DNA from: Pseudomonas laurylsulfatiphila | GTDB taxonomy: Bacteria; Pseudomonadota; Gammaproteobacteria; Pseudomonadales; Pseudomonadaceae | Reading direction: 5' to 3' | Length of the DNA stretch: 64,000 nt | NCBI RefSeq assembly: GCF_002934665.1 | Contig: NZ_NIRS01000008.1 | Location: 270,085 to 334,084 of the forward strand | The notes under the pieces: generated by a model | What the model was told of the DNA's origin: nothing | What the model saw: only the letters and a program-made list of their open reading frames with translations | Databases searched by the model: none | Program-made: the position numbers and the translations under genes | Part shown: positions 1 to 8,783 of the stretch, in pieces | How the letters are laid out: each line of letters starts with the position of its first letter | How positions within the stretch are numbered: the stretch's first letter is position 1

Positions 1-782
1 TTGGCCTCGGACAAGTGCGATGCCTGCAACGAACCACCACCCGGACGATTGACCCGCGCATCCGCCGGCACGCCGTTGAGGTACTTGTCGGTCAGCAATC
101 CCTGCGCCAGCGGCGTGAACGCAATCACGCCCGTGCCGAGTTCGTCAGTGGTGTCCAGCAGGTCTTTTTCCACCCAGCGATTGAGCAGGTTGTAGGCCGG
201 TTGGTGGATCAGCAGCGGGACTTTCCACTCTTTGAGCAACGCCGCCATTTCGCGGGTCTTCACCCCGGAATAAGACGAGATGCCGATGTACAACGCCTTG
301 CCCTGCTGCACCGCGGTGGCCAGCGCACTGGCGGTTTCTTCCAGTGGCGTGTCCGGGTCAAAACGGTGGGAATAGAAGATGTCGACATAGTCCACGCCCA
401 AGCGCTGCAGGCTCTGGTCGAGGCTGGCCAGCACATACTTGCGCGAACCGCCGCCCTGACCGTAAGGCCCCGGCCACATGTCCCAACCGGCCTTGCTGGA
501 GATGATCAACTCGTCGCGGTACTGCTTGAAGTCTTCACGCAGCAAACGGCCGAAGTTGATTTCGGCGCTGCCATAGGGCGGGCCGTAGTTGTTGGCCAGG
601 TCGAAATGGTTGATCCCCAGATCGAACGCCGTGCGCAACAACGCGCGCTGGGTATCGATCGGCGTGCTATCGCCGAAGTTGTGCCACAGGCCCAACGACA
701 GCGCAGGCAGCACCAGGCCGCTGCGGCCCACGCGGCGGTAAGGGATGGAGTCGTAGCGGTTTTCGGCAGCGGTGTAAGTCAT
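1..782 (-). CDS. mgrA: Aldo/keto reductase, YghZ/MgrA type (3' end cut by window)
   Basis: About 260 codons of an NADPH-dependent aldo/keto reductase are visible, starting at the ATG at 782 and running off the left edge, so roughly the last quarter is missing. The protein begins MTYTAAENRYDSIPYRRVGR. The family tetrad can be read as Asp61 and Tyr66 (FDLANNYG), Lys97 (SSKAGW) and His139 (FYSHRFD). The GPYGQGGGSRKY stretch is characteristic of the YghZ/GPR subfamily, which reduces L-glyceraldehyde 3-phosphate and other aldehydes such as methylglyoxal. It is divergent from the small membrane protein gene at 1019, with a 236-bp gap between them. The family is clear; the physiological substrate is inferred from the subfamily. 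Confidence 0.9.
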   Translation of the reverse strand, partial: MTYTAAENRYDSIPYRRVGRSGLVLPALSLGLWHNFGDSTPIDTQRALLRTAFDLGINHFDLANNYGPPYGSAEINFGRLLREDFKQYRDELIISSKAGWDMWPGPYGQGGGSRKYVLASLDQSLQRLGVDYVDIFYSHRFDPDTPLEETASALATAVQQGKALYIGISSYSGVKTREMAALLKEWKVPLLIHQPAYNLLNRWVEKDLLDTTDELGTGVIAFTPLAQGLLTDKYLNGVPADARVNRPGGGSLQASHLSEA

Positions 783-1018
783 CGAATCCTCTCTTGTCTA
801 TCTTGAATCTGGTATCGACTGCTTCGCCAGTCGCCCAGCATACGCCCGGACGGACACCAGAAAACCCGGGATTCGACTAAATGCTGAAACGTTTCACAGA
901 AATTTAATCTGCCCGGAGAATTCAACAAAACCGCGACAGGCTTGCGTGATCCGGGCCGACAGGAACACAGTCGCCAAAGCAACGAAGAAGCGATAACGAT
1001 CGCAAGGATGGAAGAGCC

Positions 1019-1279
1019 ATGCACACCACCATCATCATCACCTTCGGCCTGGTCCTGCTCGCGATGATGCTGTTCATCGGCGAGAAACTCGGCTTCAGCC
1101 GCCAGACACTCACCTACAGTTTCGTGATCCTGTGGCTGGCGCTGACGGTGATCAATGGCGCCATCGGCGTGGTGACCGCCGGCCAGTCGTTGAGTACGGA
1201 ACTGGGGATCGGCACGATGGTGTTCAGCATCCCGGTGGCGGCGCTGGTGTTGTTCATGGTGCTGAGCGCCGAGAGCTGA
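1019..1279 (+). CDS. Small hypothetical inner-membrane protein
   Basis: This 86-residue protein has three hydrophobic stretches (about residues 3-20, 32-52 and 65-83) joined by short polar loops, so it is probably a three-pass inner-membrane protein. A GGAAGAG ribosome binding site lies just before the ATG. I recognise no functional motif. It stands alone between the aldo/keto reductase and the convergent betT gene, with only 24 bp before the betT stop. Codon use matches the core chromosome. The function is unknown. Confidence 0.7.
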   Translation: MHTTIIITFGLVLLAMMLFIGEKLGFSRQTLTYSFVILWLALTVINGAIGVVTAGQSLSTELGIGTMVFSIPVAALVLFMVLSAES

Positions 1280-1303
1280 AAAGCCCCGGCGCCCTGCCCG
1301 CGA

Positions 1304-3298
1304 TCAACGCACCAGATGCAGGAACTGCATGTGCCGCTCGTACTGGTCGAGGATGTCGTTGATGATCTGTTCCTTGGTGTAGCCCACCAGGTCGTAGTCC
1401 TGGCTGCCCTCGCTCAAATGCACTTCGGCCCGGTAGTAACGGCGATTGTTGAGTTGCTTGGAACCCATGCCGCCACGGGCAAACGAGGGCGTGAAATAGC
1501 CGCGCATCTGCACCTGATAAACGAACGGATGCTGATCGCCGTGGCCGATTTCCAGGCTGACGCTGTCATGGGCCGGGTCCGGGTGCATCACCACGTGCAG
1601 CCCCTTTTCGCGGAACACCGCCGACACTTCCTCAATGGCCGGTCGCACCGTCGTATCGAGGAAGCGATAAACCTCGTCGCGCGACGGGAAATGCACGGCC
1701 TGGCTAAGGCGTTGCCGCCAGCCGCCGCGTCGTGACCCGGACACAGGCGCCAACGAATGCATCTGCGCAATTTGCTTCTGCGACTCCAGATAAAACGCCT
1801 TGTGCAGACCCCACATCATCAACAGCAAGATCAGCGAGAATGGCAACGAAGTGAGGACCACCGCCGACTTCAACGCATCGATGCTGCCGGAAAACAGCAG
1901 CGCGCTGGTCACCAGAGCGGTCATTGCGCCCCAGAACACCCGCAGCCATTTCGGCCCGTCTTCATCGGGATTGCCGCCCTTGGCGGACAGTGTCGACAGC
2001 ACCACCGTGCCTGAGTCGGCGGAGGTGACGAAGAACACAAAGCTGATGAACACCGTCACCGCGATGACGGTTTTGCTCCACGGGTAGGTTTCCAGCAGCA
2101 GGTAGAGCGTCATCGACGGATTGTCGATAGCCGACATGCCGAGCGCGCTCATGCCGTGGTTGAGCACTTGATCGATGGCGCTGTTGCCGAAGATCGACAT
2201 CCACGCCAGGGTGAAGCCGAGCGGAATCAGCAACACGCCGAAGACGAATTCGCGGATGGTGCGGCCACGGGAAATCCGCGCGATGAACAAGCCCACGAAT
2301 GGCGACCATGCGATCCACCAGGCCCAATAAAACACAGTCCAGCCGCCCAGCCAGTCGCTGGGTTTGTCGTAGGCGTAGAGGTCGAAACTCTTCATCGGCA
2401 AGGCGCCGAGGTAATCGCCGAGGTTCTGAATCAGGGTGTTGAGCAAGTGCTGCGTGGGGCCGGCAAACAACACGAACAGCAACAGTGCACAAGCCAGCAG
2501 CATGTTGATGTCGGACATGACCCGCACGCCCTTGTCGACGCCCGACACCGCAACGATGATCGCCGCGCCCATCATCAGGGTGATCAGGCCGACCTGAACC
2601 CACTGGGTGTGGGCGATGCCGAACAGGAAATCGAGGCCCGAATTGAGGTGTAACACGCCAAAGCCCATGTCCGCACCGAGGCCGAACACCGTGGCGATGA
2701 TGCCGAAGCCATCCACCGCGTAGCCGATGGGGCCATTGATGCGCTTGCCGATCAGCGGATACAGCGCCGAGCGCAGGGCCAGCGGCAGGTTGTGGCGATA
2801 GGCGAAATAGGCCAGCGCCATACCGACAAAGGCGAACACGCCCCAGCCATGCAGGCCCCAGTGCAGAAACAGTATCTGCATCGCCTGACGCGCCGCATCC
2901 GCCGTGCCGGCCTCGCCTTGCGGCGGCTGCAGCATGTGGGTCAACGGTTCGGACACACAGAAGAAAAACAGGGTGATGCTGATCCCCGCGGCGAACAGCA
3001 TGCCGGCCCATGACAAATAGCTGAATTCGGGCTCGTCGTGGTCGGCACCGAGCTTGATCTTGCCGTAGCCGGACAAGGCGGTGACCACCACGAAGACCAG
3101 ATACAGCGTCATCGCCAGCAGGTAATACCAGCCAACCGTGTTGGCCGCCCAGTTTTGCGCCGCCAGCAACCAGGCACCGGCCTGCTCGGGCATGGCGATG
3201 ACAACGACACCAAACAACAGAATGAAACTCGCCGAGAACCAGAACACCGGCGGATTCATGCGGACCAGGCCGCTTGGAGGGATGGACGATGCACTCAT
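1304..3298 (-). CDS. betT: High-affinity choline transporter BetT (BCCT family)
   Basis: This 664-residue secondary transporter of the betaine/choline/carnitine family takes up choline with protons or sodium for glycine betaine synthesis and osmoprotection. The family signature is visible in the central helix (WAWWIAWSPFVGLFIARISR), among about 12 membrane segments spanning residues 15-510. The remaining roughly 150 residues form a long hydrophilic C-terminal tail, as in BetT proteins, where this tail is linked to osmotic control. The choline dehydrogenase genes betA and betB are not in the window. A large palindrome fitting the BetI repressor lies about 90 bp upstream, so choline-inducible expression is likely. 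Confidence 0.93.
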   Translation of the reverse strand: MSASSIPPSGLVRMNPPVFWFSASFILLFGVVVIAMPEQAGAWLLAAQNWAANTVGWYYLLAMTLYLVFVVVTALSGYGKIKLGADHDEPEFSYLSWAGMLFAAGISITLFFFCVSEPLTHMLQPPQGEAGTADAARQAMQILFLHWGLHGWGVFAFVGMALAYFAYRHNLPLALRSALYPLIGKRINGPIGYAVDGFGIIATVFGLGADMGFGVLHLNSGLDFLFGIAHTQWVQVGLITLMMGAAIIVAVSGVDKGVRVMSDINMLLACALLLFVLFAGPTQHLLNTLIQNLGDYLGALPMKSFDLYAYDKPSDWLGGWTVFYWAWWIAWSPFVGLFIARISRGRTIREFVFGVLLIPLGFTLAWMSIFGNSAIDQVLNHGMSALGMSAIDNPSMTLYLLLETYPWSKTVIAVTVFISFVFFVTSADSGTVVLSTLSAKGGNPDEDGPKWLRVFWGAMTALVTSALLFSGSIDALKSAVVLTSLPFSLILLLMMWGLHKAFYLESQKQIAQMHSLAPVSGSRRGGWRQRLSQAVHFPSRDEVYRFLDTTVRPAIEEVSAVFREKGLHVVMHPDPAHDSVSLEIGHGDQHPFVYQVQMRGYFTPSFARGGMGSKQLNNRRYYRAEVHLSEGSQDYDLVGYTKEQIINDILDQYERHMQFLHLVR

Positions 3299-3389
3299 GT
3301 ACGGTGCACCTCGAAGGGGTAAAACGTGGCTGTAGAAATCGGACTCAGCAAAGGCAAGCCTCCTGTTGTGAGCGGGCGGCGAACCACCG

Positions 3390-3419
3390 GTTTAACTTGA
3401 ATGAACGTTCAAGTTAAAC
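3390..3419. promoter_or_regulatory. Probable BetI operator upstream of betT
   Basis: A perfect inverted repeat has 12-bp arms (GTTTAACTTGAA at 3390-3401 and its complement at 3408-3419) around a 6-bp centre. The centre extends into a second palindrome, TGAACGTTCA. It sits 92 bp upstream of the betT start. Its size, symmetry and position are those of a TetR-family operator, and BetI is the known TetR-type choline-sensing repressor of bet genes. The assignment to BetI is inference from context. Confidence 0.75.
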
Positions 3420-3537
3420 ATGGATAGGGGGCTAAGGACTAATCGCAGGGCTCGGCGGTAGTGGTTGTACGCTAGCTCAAGCAAGAGGTTGACGCGGGAT
3501 TGGATCAGGGCCACTGGCTCGATTCGGCTTGAAATCC

Positions 3538-3632
3538 AATCGCGAGCAAGCTCGCTCCCACAGTTGATTTGCGCCGGACGCAAGCGTTGTGAACGACGAA
3601 AAACATTGTGGGAGCGAGCTTGCTCGCGATGA
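3538..3632. repeat. REP pair in inverted orientation
   Basis: Two Pseudomonas REP palindromes (core GCGAGCAAGCTCGC) face each other at 3538-3563 and 3607-3632, separated by about 43 bp. Each flank carries the usual TCCCACA tail. The pair lies between betT and epsC. Apart from the BetI dyad and this pair, I see nothing in the 364-bp gap. Confidence 0.9.
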
Positions 3633-3662
3633 GGCCAGACTAGTCAAAGAAGATTCAGGAGA

Positions 3663-4589
3663 CTACTTCTGCGCCCCATCCTCATGCTGCAGATTCGCCT
3701 GGGTCAGGTTGCTGCCCGCCGGCACGCTGCGGGTCAGCCAGACGTTGCCGCCAATGGTCGAACCCTGGCCGATGGTGATCCGCCCCAGGATCGTCGCCCC
3801 GGCATAAATCACCACGTCATCCTCGACAATCGGATGCCGCGGCTGGCCTTTCTGCAACTGGCCGTCTTCGTCCGCCGGGAAGCGCTTGGCGCCCAGGGTC
3901 ACGGCCTGATAAATCCGCACACGCTCGCCGATGATCGCGGTTTCACCGATCACCACGCCGGTACCATGGTCGATGAAGAAACTGCGGCCGATCTGCGCGC
4001 CGGGGTGAATGTCGATGCCCGTGGCCGAGTGGGCGATTTCCGCGCTGATACGCGCCAGCAACGGCAGCCCGGCACGGTACAAATGGTGGGCCAGCCGATG
4101 GTGAATCACCGCCAGGATCCCCGGGTAGCACAACAGCACTTCATCGACACTGCGCGCCGCCGGGTCGCCGTGATAGGCCGCCAGTACGTCGGTGTCCAAC
4201 AGGCTGCGCAACCCCGGCAGGGCGAGGGCGAAGTCCTGAATGATCTGGATGGTCTTGGCTTCGACTTCGGTATCGGCCTGGGCACTGTGGCGCGCGGCAT
4301 AGCGCAATTCGAGTCGAGCCTGGGCCAACAGTGCATTCAACGCCACATCCAGCGTGTGGCCGACGTAGAAGTCTTCACTCTCTTCGCGCAGATCAACCGG
4401 CCCCAGGCGCATCGGGAACAACGCACCGCACAAGGCTTCGAGAATCTCTGCCATGGCCGCCCGGGAGGGCAGCTCGCGACCGCCCTGCTCAGTACTGGCC
4501 CGGCCATTTTGCGCTCGCCACTGCTCACGCGCGGTGCGCAGCTGGCTGACGATGGTCTGCAATTGCCAATGGCTGGAACGCTCACTCAC
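3663..4589 (-). CDS. epsC: Serine O-acetyltransferase, EpsC-type
   Basis: This 308-residue protein would transfer acetyl from acetyl-CoA to L-serine, giving O-acetylserine, the carbon precursor of cysteine. The C-terminal third (about residues 195-300) is a left-handed beta-helix with hexapeptide repeats (GIDIHPGAQIG, FIDHGTGVVIGE) and includes the family active-site region around HPGA and DHGTG. The N-terminal alpha domain is longer than in CysE, as in the EpsC/plant-like branch. The start is GTG at 4589, chosen because GAGGAG lies 8 bp upstream. It is divergent from dcyD, which removes sulfur from D-cysteine, so the two flank one regulatory region. Confidence 0.88.
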   Translation of the reverse strand: MSERSSHWQLQTIVSQLRTAREQWRAQNGRASTEQGGRELPSRAAMAEILEALCGALFPMRLGPVDLREESEDFYVGHTLDVALNALLAQARLELRYAARHSAQADTEVEAKTIQIIQDFALALPGLRSLLDTDVLAAYHGDPAARSVDEVLLCYPGILAVIHHRLAHHLYRAGLPLLARISAEIAHSATGIDIHPGAQIGRSFFIDHGTGVVIGETAIIGERVRIYQAVTLGAKRFPADEDGQLQKGQPRHPIVEDDVVIYAGATILGRITIGQGSTIGGNVWLTRSVPAGSNLTQANLQHEDGAQK

Positions 4590-4779
4590 GGTAAAAACTC
4601 CTCACGGGCGACCGGACTGTCTGGCCGCACTGACGGCGATTACTTTACGGCAAGGGCAGCGAGGCAAATTAAGAACCAATAATGCTGTGCTCATTACGAT
4701 TAGCTATAAGCAATTGACGGTTGCCCAGCCTTTTTCGCGTGCCTATAGTCCTGAGATCTTCCACGGCCAGTACGGACCC

Positions 4780-5772
4780 ATGATCAAACAACAGCTCGCC
4801 CGCTTTAACCGCCTCGACCTACTCGGTCAACCCACCGCCCTGGAAAAACTCGAACGCCTGTCGACCTGGCTGGGTCGCGACGTATACGTCAAACGCGATG
4901 ACCTGACACCGCTGGCAATGGGCGGCAACAAGCTGCGCAAACTCGAATACCTGGCCGCCGATGCGCTGGCCCAGGGTGCCGACACCTTGATCACCGCCGG
5001 CGCGCTGCAATCGAACCACGTGCGCCAGACGGCCGCCATTGCGGCGAAACTGGGTCTGGGCTGCGTAGCCCTTCTGGAAAACCCCCTCGGCACCGATGAC
5101 AACAATTACACCGGCAACGGCAACCGCCTGCTGCTCGATCTGTTCGATGCCAAGGTCGAACTGGTGGAAAACCTCGACAACGCCGACGAACAACTGCAAG
5201 CCCTGGCCGACAGACTGCGCAACAACGGCAAGAAGCCGTACCTGGTGCCGATCGGAGGCTCCAACGCGCTGGGCGCACTCGGCTATGTACGTGCCGGGCT
5301 GGAACTGGCCGAACAGATCAAGGACACCGGCCTGACGTTCGCCGCCGTGGTCCTGGCCTCGGGCAGTGCCGGCACCCACAGCGGTCTGGCACTGGCCTTG
5401 AGTGAAGCACTGCCGGATCTGCCAGTGATCGGCGTGACGGTCTCGCGCAGCGATGAAGATCAGCGGCCAAAGGTACAAGGCCTGGCCGAACGCACTGCCG
5501 AGCTGTTGGGCGTGGACCTGCCGGATGCTTTCAAGGTCGAGTTGTGGGACGAATACTTCGCCCCTCGTTATGGCGAGCCGAATGCCGGAACACTGGCGGC
5601 GGTGAAGCTGCTGGCGAGTCAGGAAGGCTTGCTGCTGGACCCGGTCTACACTGGCAAGGCCATGGCGGGCTTGCTGGACGGGATCGGGCGTCAGCGTTTC
5701 GACGAAGGTCCGATTATCTTCCTGCACACTGGCGGGGCGCCGGCGTTGTTTGCCTATAAGGATTTTCTGTAG
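4780..5772 (+). CDS. dcyD: D-cysteine desulfhydrase
   Basis: This 330-residue PLP enzyme of the tryptophan-synthase-beta/ACC-deaminase fold would convert D-cysteine to pyruvate, ammonia and sulfide. The PLP lysine motif is visible near residue 50 (GGNKLRKLEY), followed by SNHVRQTAA. A glycine-rich phosphate loop (ASGSAGTHSG) lies near residue 195. An in-frame extension to 4453 is possible, but it overlaps the divergent epsC gene, and the start at 4780 gives the normal family length. Downstream is the cystine transporter tcyJLN, the same order as yedO/dcyD-fliY-yecS-yecC in enterobacteria. The TAG stop is formed by the first bases of a REP element. Confidence 0.9.
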   Translation: MIKQQLARFNRLDLLGQPTALEKLERLSTWLGRDVYVKRDDLTPLAMGGNKLRKLEYLAADALAQGADTLITAGALQSNHVRQTAAIAAKLGLGCVALLENPLGTDDNNYTGNGNRLLLDLFDAKVELVENLDNADEQLQALADRLRNNGKKPYLVPIGGSNALGALGYVRAGLELAEQIKDTGLTFAAVVLASGSAGTHSGLALALSEALPDLPVIGVTVSRSDEDQRPKVQGLAERTAELLGVDLPDAFKVELWDEYFAPRYGEPNAGTLAAVKLLASQEGLLLDPVYTGKAMAGLLDGIGRQRFDEGPIIFLHTGGAPALFAYKDFL

Positions 5773-5869
5773 GAGCGAGCCTGCTCGCGATGGACGACAG
5801 GGCACCGCGGGGTGTCAGGTTGCCCGCGTTATCGTTGACGACCATCGCGAGCAAGCTCGCTCCTACAGT
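5771..5869. repeat. REP pair between dcyD and tcyJ
   Basis: Two REP palindromes in inverted orientation lie at 5771-5797 and 5842-5869. The TAG stop of dcyD is part of the TGTAGGAGCGAGC border of the first unit. Between this pair and tcyJ is an AT-rich 200-bp promoter region with an inverted AATGGAA/TTCCATT (about 5893-5939), which could be a LysR or CysB-type site. That last point is speculative. Confidence 0.88.
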
Positions 5870-6075
5870 AGTAGAAACGCAAGCTATTCAAAAATGGAAT
5901 AACCAGAAGAATAATTATTATTTTCCATTCTAAAAACGCCATCATATAGTCATGCTACAGGCGAATTTGCAGCGAGACGCATAAGCTGCATTAGGGCAGG
6001 ATATCGCAGTCGTCCGAATCCCGAATTTGCCAACTTTCCTTAAGCGTCTTCCATAAGAAAACACAGGGGCTTGTC

Positions 6076-6876
6076 ATGAATTTTTCCGCACTACGTCGCA
6101 ATCTGCTGGTGGGCTCGCTGGGCCTGGCACTGAGCGCCGGCCTGATTGGCCAAGCCGTTGCCGGTGAGCAACTGCAAAAAATCAAAGACGCCGGCGTGAT
6201 CAACGTTGGCCTGGAAGGCACTTACCCACCGTTCAGTTTCGTCGATGCCGACGGCAAACTGGCCGGCTTCGAAGTCGAACTCTCCGAAGCACTGGCGCAA
6301 AAACTGGGTGTCAAAGCCAAGATTCAGCCAACCAAGTGGGACGGTATCCTCGCTGCTCTGGAATCCAAGCGCCTGGACGTTGTGGTCAATCAGGTCACCA
6401 TCTCCGACGAGCGCAAGAAGAAGTATGACTTCTCCGAGCCCTACACCGTCTCCGGGATTCAGGCGCTGGTATTGAAGAGCAAAGAAGCCGCGTTGAACAT
6501 CAGGACCGCCGCTGACCTGTCCGGCAAGAAGGTCGGTGTGGGCCTGGGTACCAACTACGAGCAGTGGGTCCGAACCAACGTGCCGGGTGCTGACGTGCGC
6601 ACCTACGACGATGATCCGACCAAGTTCGCCGACCTGAACAACGGTCGTACCGACGCCATCCTGATCGATCGCCTGGCCGCGCTTGAATACGCCAAGAAAG
6701 CACCGAAAACCGTCGCTGCCGGCCAAGCGTTCTCCCGTCAGGAGTCCGGTATTGCCCTGCGCAAAGGTGAGCCGGAACTACTGGCAGCCGTGAACAAGGC
6801 CCTCGACGAGCTGCGTGCCGACGGCACCCTGGCCAAGATCTCGGAAAAATACTTCCAAGCTGACGTCACTAAATAA
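6076..6876 (+). CDS. tcyJ: Cystine ABC transporter, periplasmic binding protein
   Basis: This 266-residue solute-binding protein has a Sec signal peptide (about residues 1-30, ending AVAG) followed by a complete SBP family 3 domain. The ligand-site stretch EGTYPPFSFVD and the segment DVVVNQVTISDERKKKYDFS are typical of the cystine-binding FliY/TcyJ group. The permease and ATPase genes follow directly and the D-cysteine desulfhydrase gene precedes it, which supports cystine or related sulfur amino acids as ligand. The TAA stop overlaps the ATG of tcyL by one base, so the genes are an operon. Sulfur-limitation control is expected from the pathway but not shown here. Confidence 0.9.
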   Translation: MNFSALRRNLLVGSLGLALSAGLIGQAVAGEQLQKIKDAGVINVGLEGTYPPFSFVDADGKLAGFEVELSEALAQKLGVKAKIQPTKWDGILAALESKRLDVVVNQVTISDERKKKYDFSEPYTVSGIQALVLKSKEAALNIRTAADLSGKKVGVGLGTNYEQWVRTNVPGADVRTYDDDPTKFADLNNGRTDAILIDRLAALEYAKKAPKTVAAGQAFSRQESGIALRKGEPELLAAVNKALDELRADGTLAKISEKYFQADVTK

Positions 6877-7541
6877 TGGAAGAAGCTTTCCAACTCGCAC
6901 TGGACTCCGCGCCCTTCCTGCTCAAGGGCGCGTACTACACGGTCATCCTCAGTCTGGGTGGCATGTTCTTCGGCTTGCTGCTGGGCTTCGGCTTGGCATT
7001 GATGCGCCTGTCGCGCTTCAAACTGGTGAGCTGGATTGCCCGCATCTACGTGTCGTTCTTTCGCGGCACGCCGTTGCTGGTGCAACTGTTCGTGATCTAT
7101 TACGGCTTGCCGCAACTGGGTCTGGAACTGGATCCGCTGCCAGCGGCCCTGATCGGCTTCTCGCTGAACATGGCCGCCTACGCCTGTGAAATCCTGCGCG
7201 CGGCGATCGGATCGATCGAACGCGGCCAGTGGGAAGCCGCTGCAAGCATCGGCATGACCCGTGCACAGACTCTGCGCCGGGCCATCCTGCCGCAAGCGAT
7301 GCGCACGGCACTACCGCCGCTGGGCAACAGCTTCATTTCGCTGGTCAAGGACACCGCACTGGCCGCCACCATTCAGGTGCCGGAGCTGTTCCGTCAGGCG
7401 CAGCTGATTACCGCCCGGACTTTCGAAGTCTTCACCATGTATCTTGCCGCCGCGCTGATCTACTGGATTCTGGCCACGGTGCTGTCGCACCTGCAGAACA
7501 AGTTGGAAGAGCGGGCCAATCGGCACGACCAGGAGTCCTGA
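6876..7541 (+). CDS. tcyL: Cystine ABC transporter permease
   Basis: This 221-residue inner-membrane permease of the HisM/GlnP type has five predicted helices. The cytoplasmic EAA loop, which docks the ATPase, reads EAAASIGMTRAQTLRRAILP near residue 120. Length and features are normal for YecS/TcyL. The start overlaps the tcyJ stop by one base and tcyN begins 4 bp after its stop. It should assemble with TcyJ and TcyN as a cystine importer. Confidence 0.9.
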   Translation: MEEAFQLALDSAPFLLKGAYYTVILSLGGMFFGLLLGFGLALMRLSRFKLVSWIARIYVSFFRGTPLLVQLFVIYYGLPQLGLELDPLPAALIGFSLNMAAYACEILRAAIGSIERGQWEAAASIGMTRAQTLRRAILPQAMRTALPPLGNSFISLVKDTALAATIQVPELFRQAQLITARTFEVFTMYLAAALIYWILATVLSHLQNKLEERANRHDQES

Positions 7542-7545
7542 CCCC

Positions 7546-8301
7546 ATGATTGTCGTGGAAAAACTGACAAAGCAGTTCAAGGGTCAAGTCGTGCTCAATG
7601 GCATCGATCTTGAGGTCAAGGAAGGCGAGGTGGTCGCGATCATCGGCCCCAGCGGTTCGGGCAAGACCACCTTTCTGCGCTGCCTGAATTTTCTGGAAGA
7701 ACCCACCAGCGGCCGGATCAAGGTCGGCGATATCGAGATCGATACCAGCCGTCCCCTGAACCAGCAGCAGAGCCTGGTGCGACGCTTGCGCCAGCACGTG
7801 GGCTTCGTGTTCCAGAACTTCAACTTGTTCCCCCATCGCACCGCCCTGGAAAACGTCACCGAAGGCCCGATCGTGGTCAAGAAGACCCCGCACGCCGACG
7901 CTGTAGCCCTGGGCAAAAAACTCTTGGCCAAGGTCGGTCTGGCGGGCAAGGAGGACGCTTACCCGCGTCGCCTTTCCGGTGGCCAGCAACAGCGCGTGGC
8001 GATTGCCCGGGCGCTGGCGATGGAGCCCGAAGTGATCCTGTTCGATGAGCCGACCTCGGCCCTCGACCCGGAACTGGTGGGCGAGGTATTGGCGACCATC
8101 CGCGGCCTGGCCGAAGAGAAACGCACCATGGTGATCGTCACCCACGAAATGGGTTTTGCCCGGGACGTGGCCAACCGTGTGGTGTTTTTCGACAAGGGCG
8201 TGATCGTCGAACAAGGCGAAGCGAAGGCGTTGTTTGCCAACCCGAAAGAAGAGCGAACCCGGCAGTTCCTGAGCAAGTTCCTGAATAACGCTCACAACTA
8301 A
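7546..8301 (+). CDS. tcyN: Cystine ABC transporter ATP-binding protein
   Basis: This 251-residue polar amino acid ABC ATPase shows Walker A GPSGSGKTT near residue 35, signature LSGGQQQR near 146, Walker B VILFDEPTSALDP and switch histidine THEMG. Length is normal for TcyN/YecC. An AGGAG ribosome binding site lies in the end of tcyL. It is the last gene of the tcyJLN operon. No clear terminator follows it. The next 480 bp are AT-rich and contain no gene. Confidence 0.92.
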   Translation: MIVVEKLTKQFKGQVVLNGIDLEVKEGEVVAIIGPSGSGKTTFLRCLNFLEEPTSGRIKVGDIEIDTSRPLNQQQSLVRRLRQHVGFVFQNFNLFPHRTALENVTEGPIVVKKTPHADAVALGKKLLAKVGLAGKEDAYPRRLSGGQQQRVAIARALAMEPEVILFDEPTSALDPELVGEVLATIRGLAEEKRTMVIVTHEMGFARDVANRVVFFDKGVIVEQGEAKALFANPKEERTRQFLSKFLNNAHN

Positions 8302-8783
8302 AAACTCTGCGCAACAACGGTAAACTTCCATGGATGGAAGTGACACCCCTCGAAAGACGCTTCATTAATACCAAATCAAACTCATCTATTTAACATGCAT
8401 CTCCTGTACACGTGCACGGTACAAATATATGCATCATGCTAATTAAGCAATGCCAATTCAATCAGTTCCTCTGTCGTAAGACGGTGCCCACGATTTGCAC
8501 CATTCCACCCATTTCCCCCCGCTTTCAGCAGAAAAATTCGACGCACAGGCATAGTTTAATTACTTTGAACCGTAGGAACTTTCTGAATAGCACCATAGAA
8601 CCACCATAACTAATAAATCTTATTGACACCTGATCCCTCTGACTCTTATCTAGTCTCCAGCCAGCGACACTCATCACATCTAACTCATTATTCCCGCTCA
8701 AAGTAATGAATGGTTTATCTGTTCGATTATTGGTTTTTGATATTCCAGAAACGGACTTCGTTGCAAGACTTCAAGGAGACTTC
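8302..8783. other. AT-rich gene-free gap with a possible promoter
   Basis: No credible gene is visible in these 482 bp, which are markedly richer in A and T than the neighbouring genes. A sigma-70-like pair, TTGACA at 8623-8628 and TATCTA at 8647-8652 with an 18-bp spacer, lies about 130 bp before the next gene and could drive it. Confidence 0.4.
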
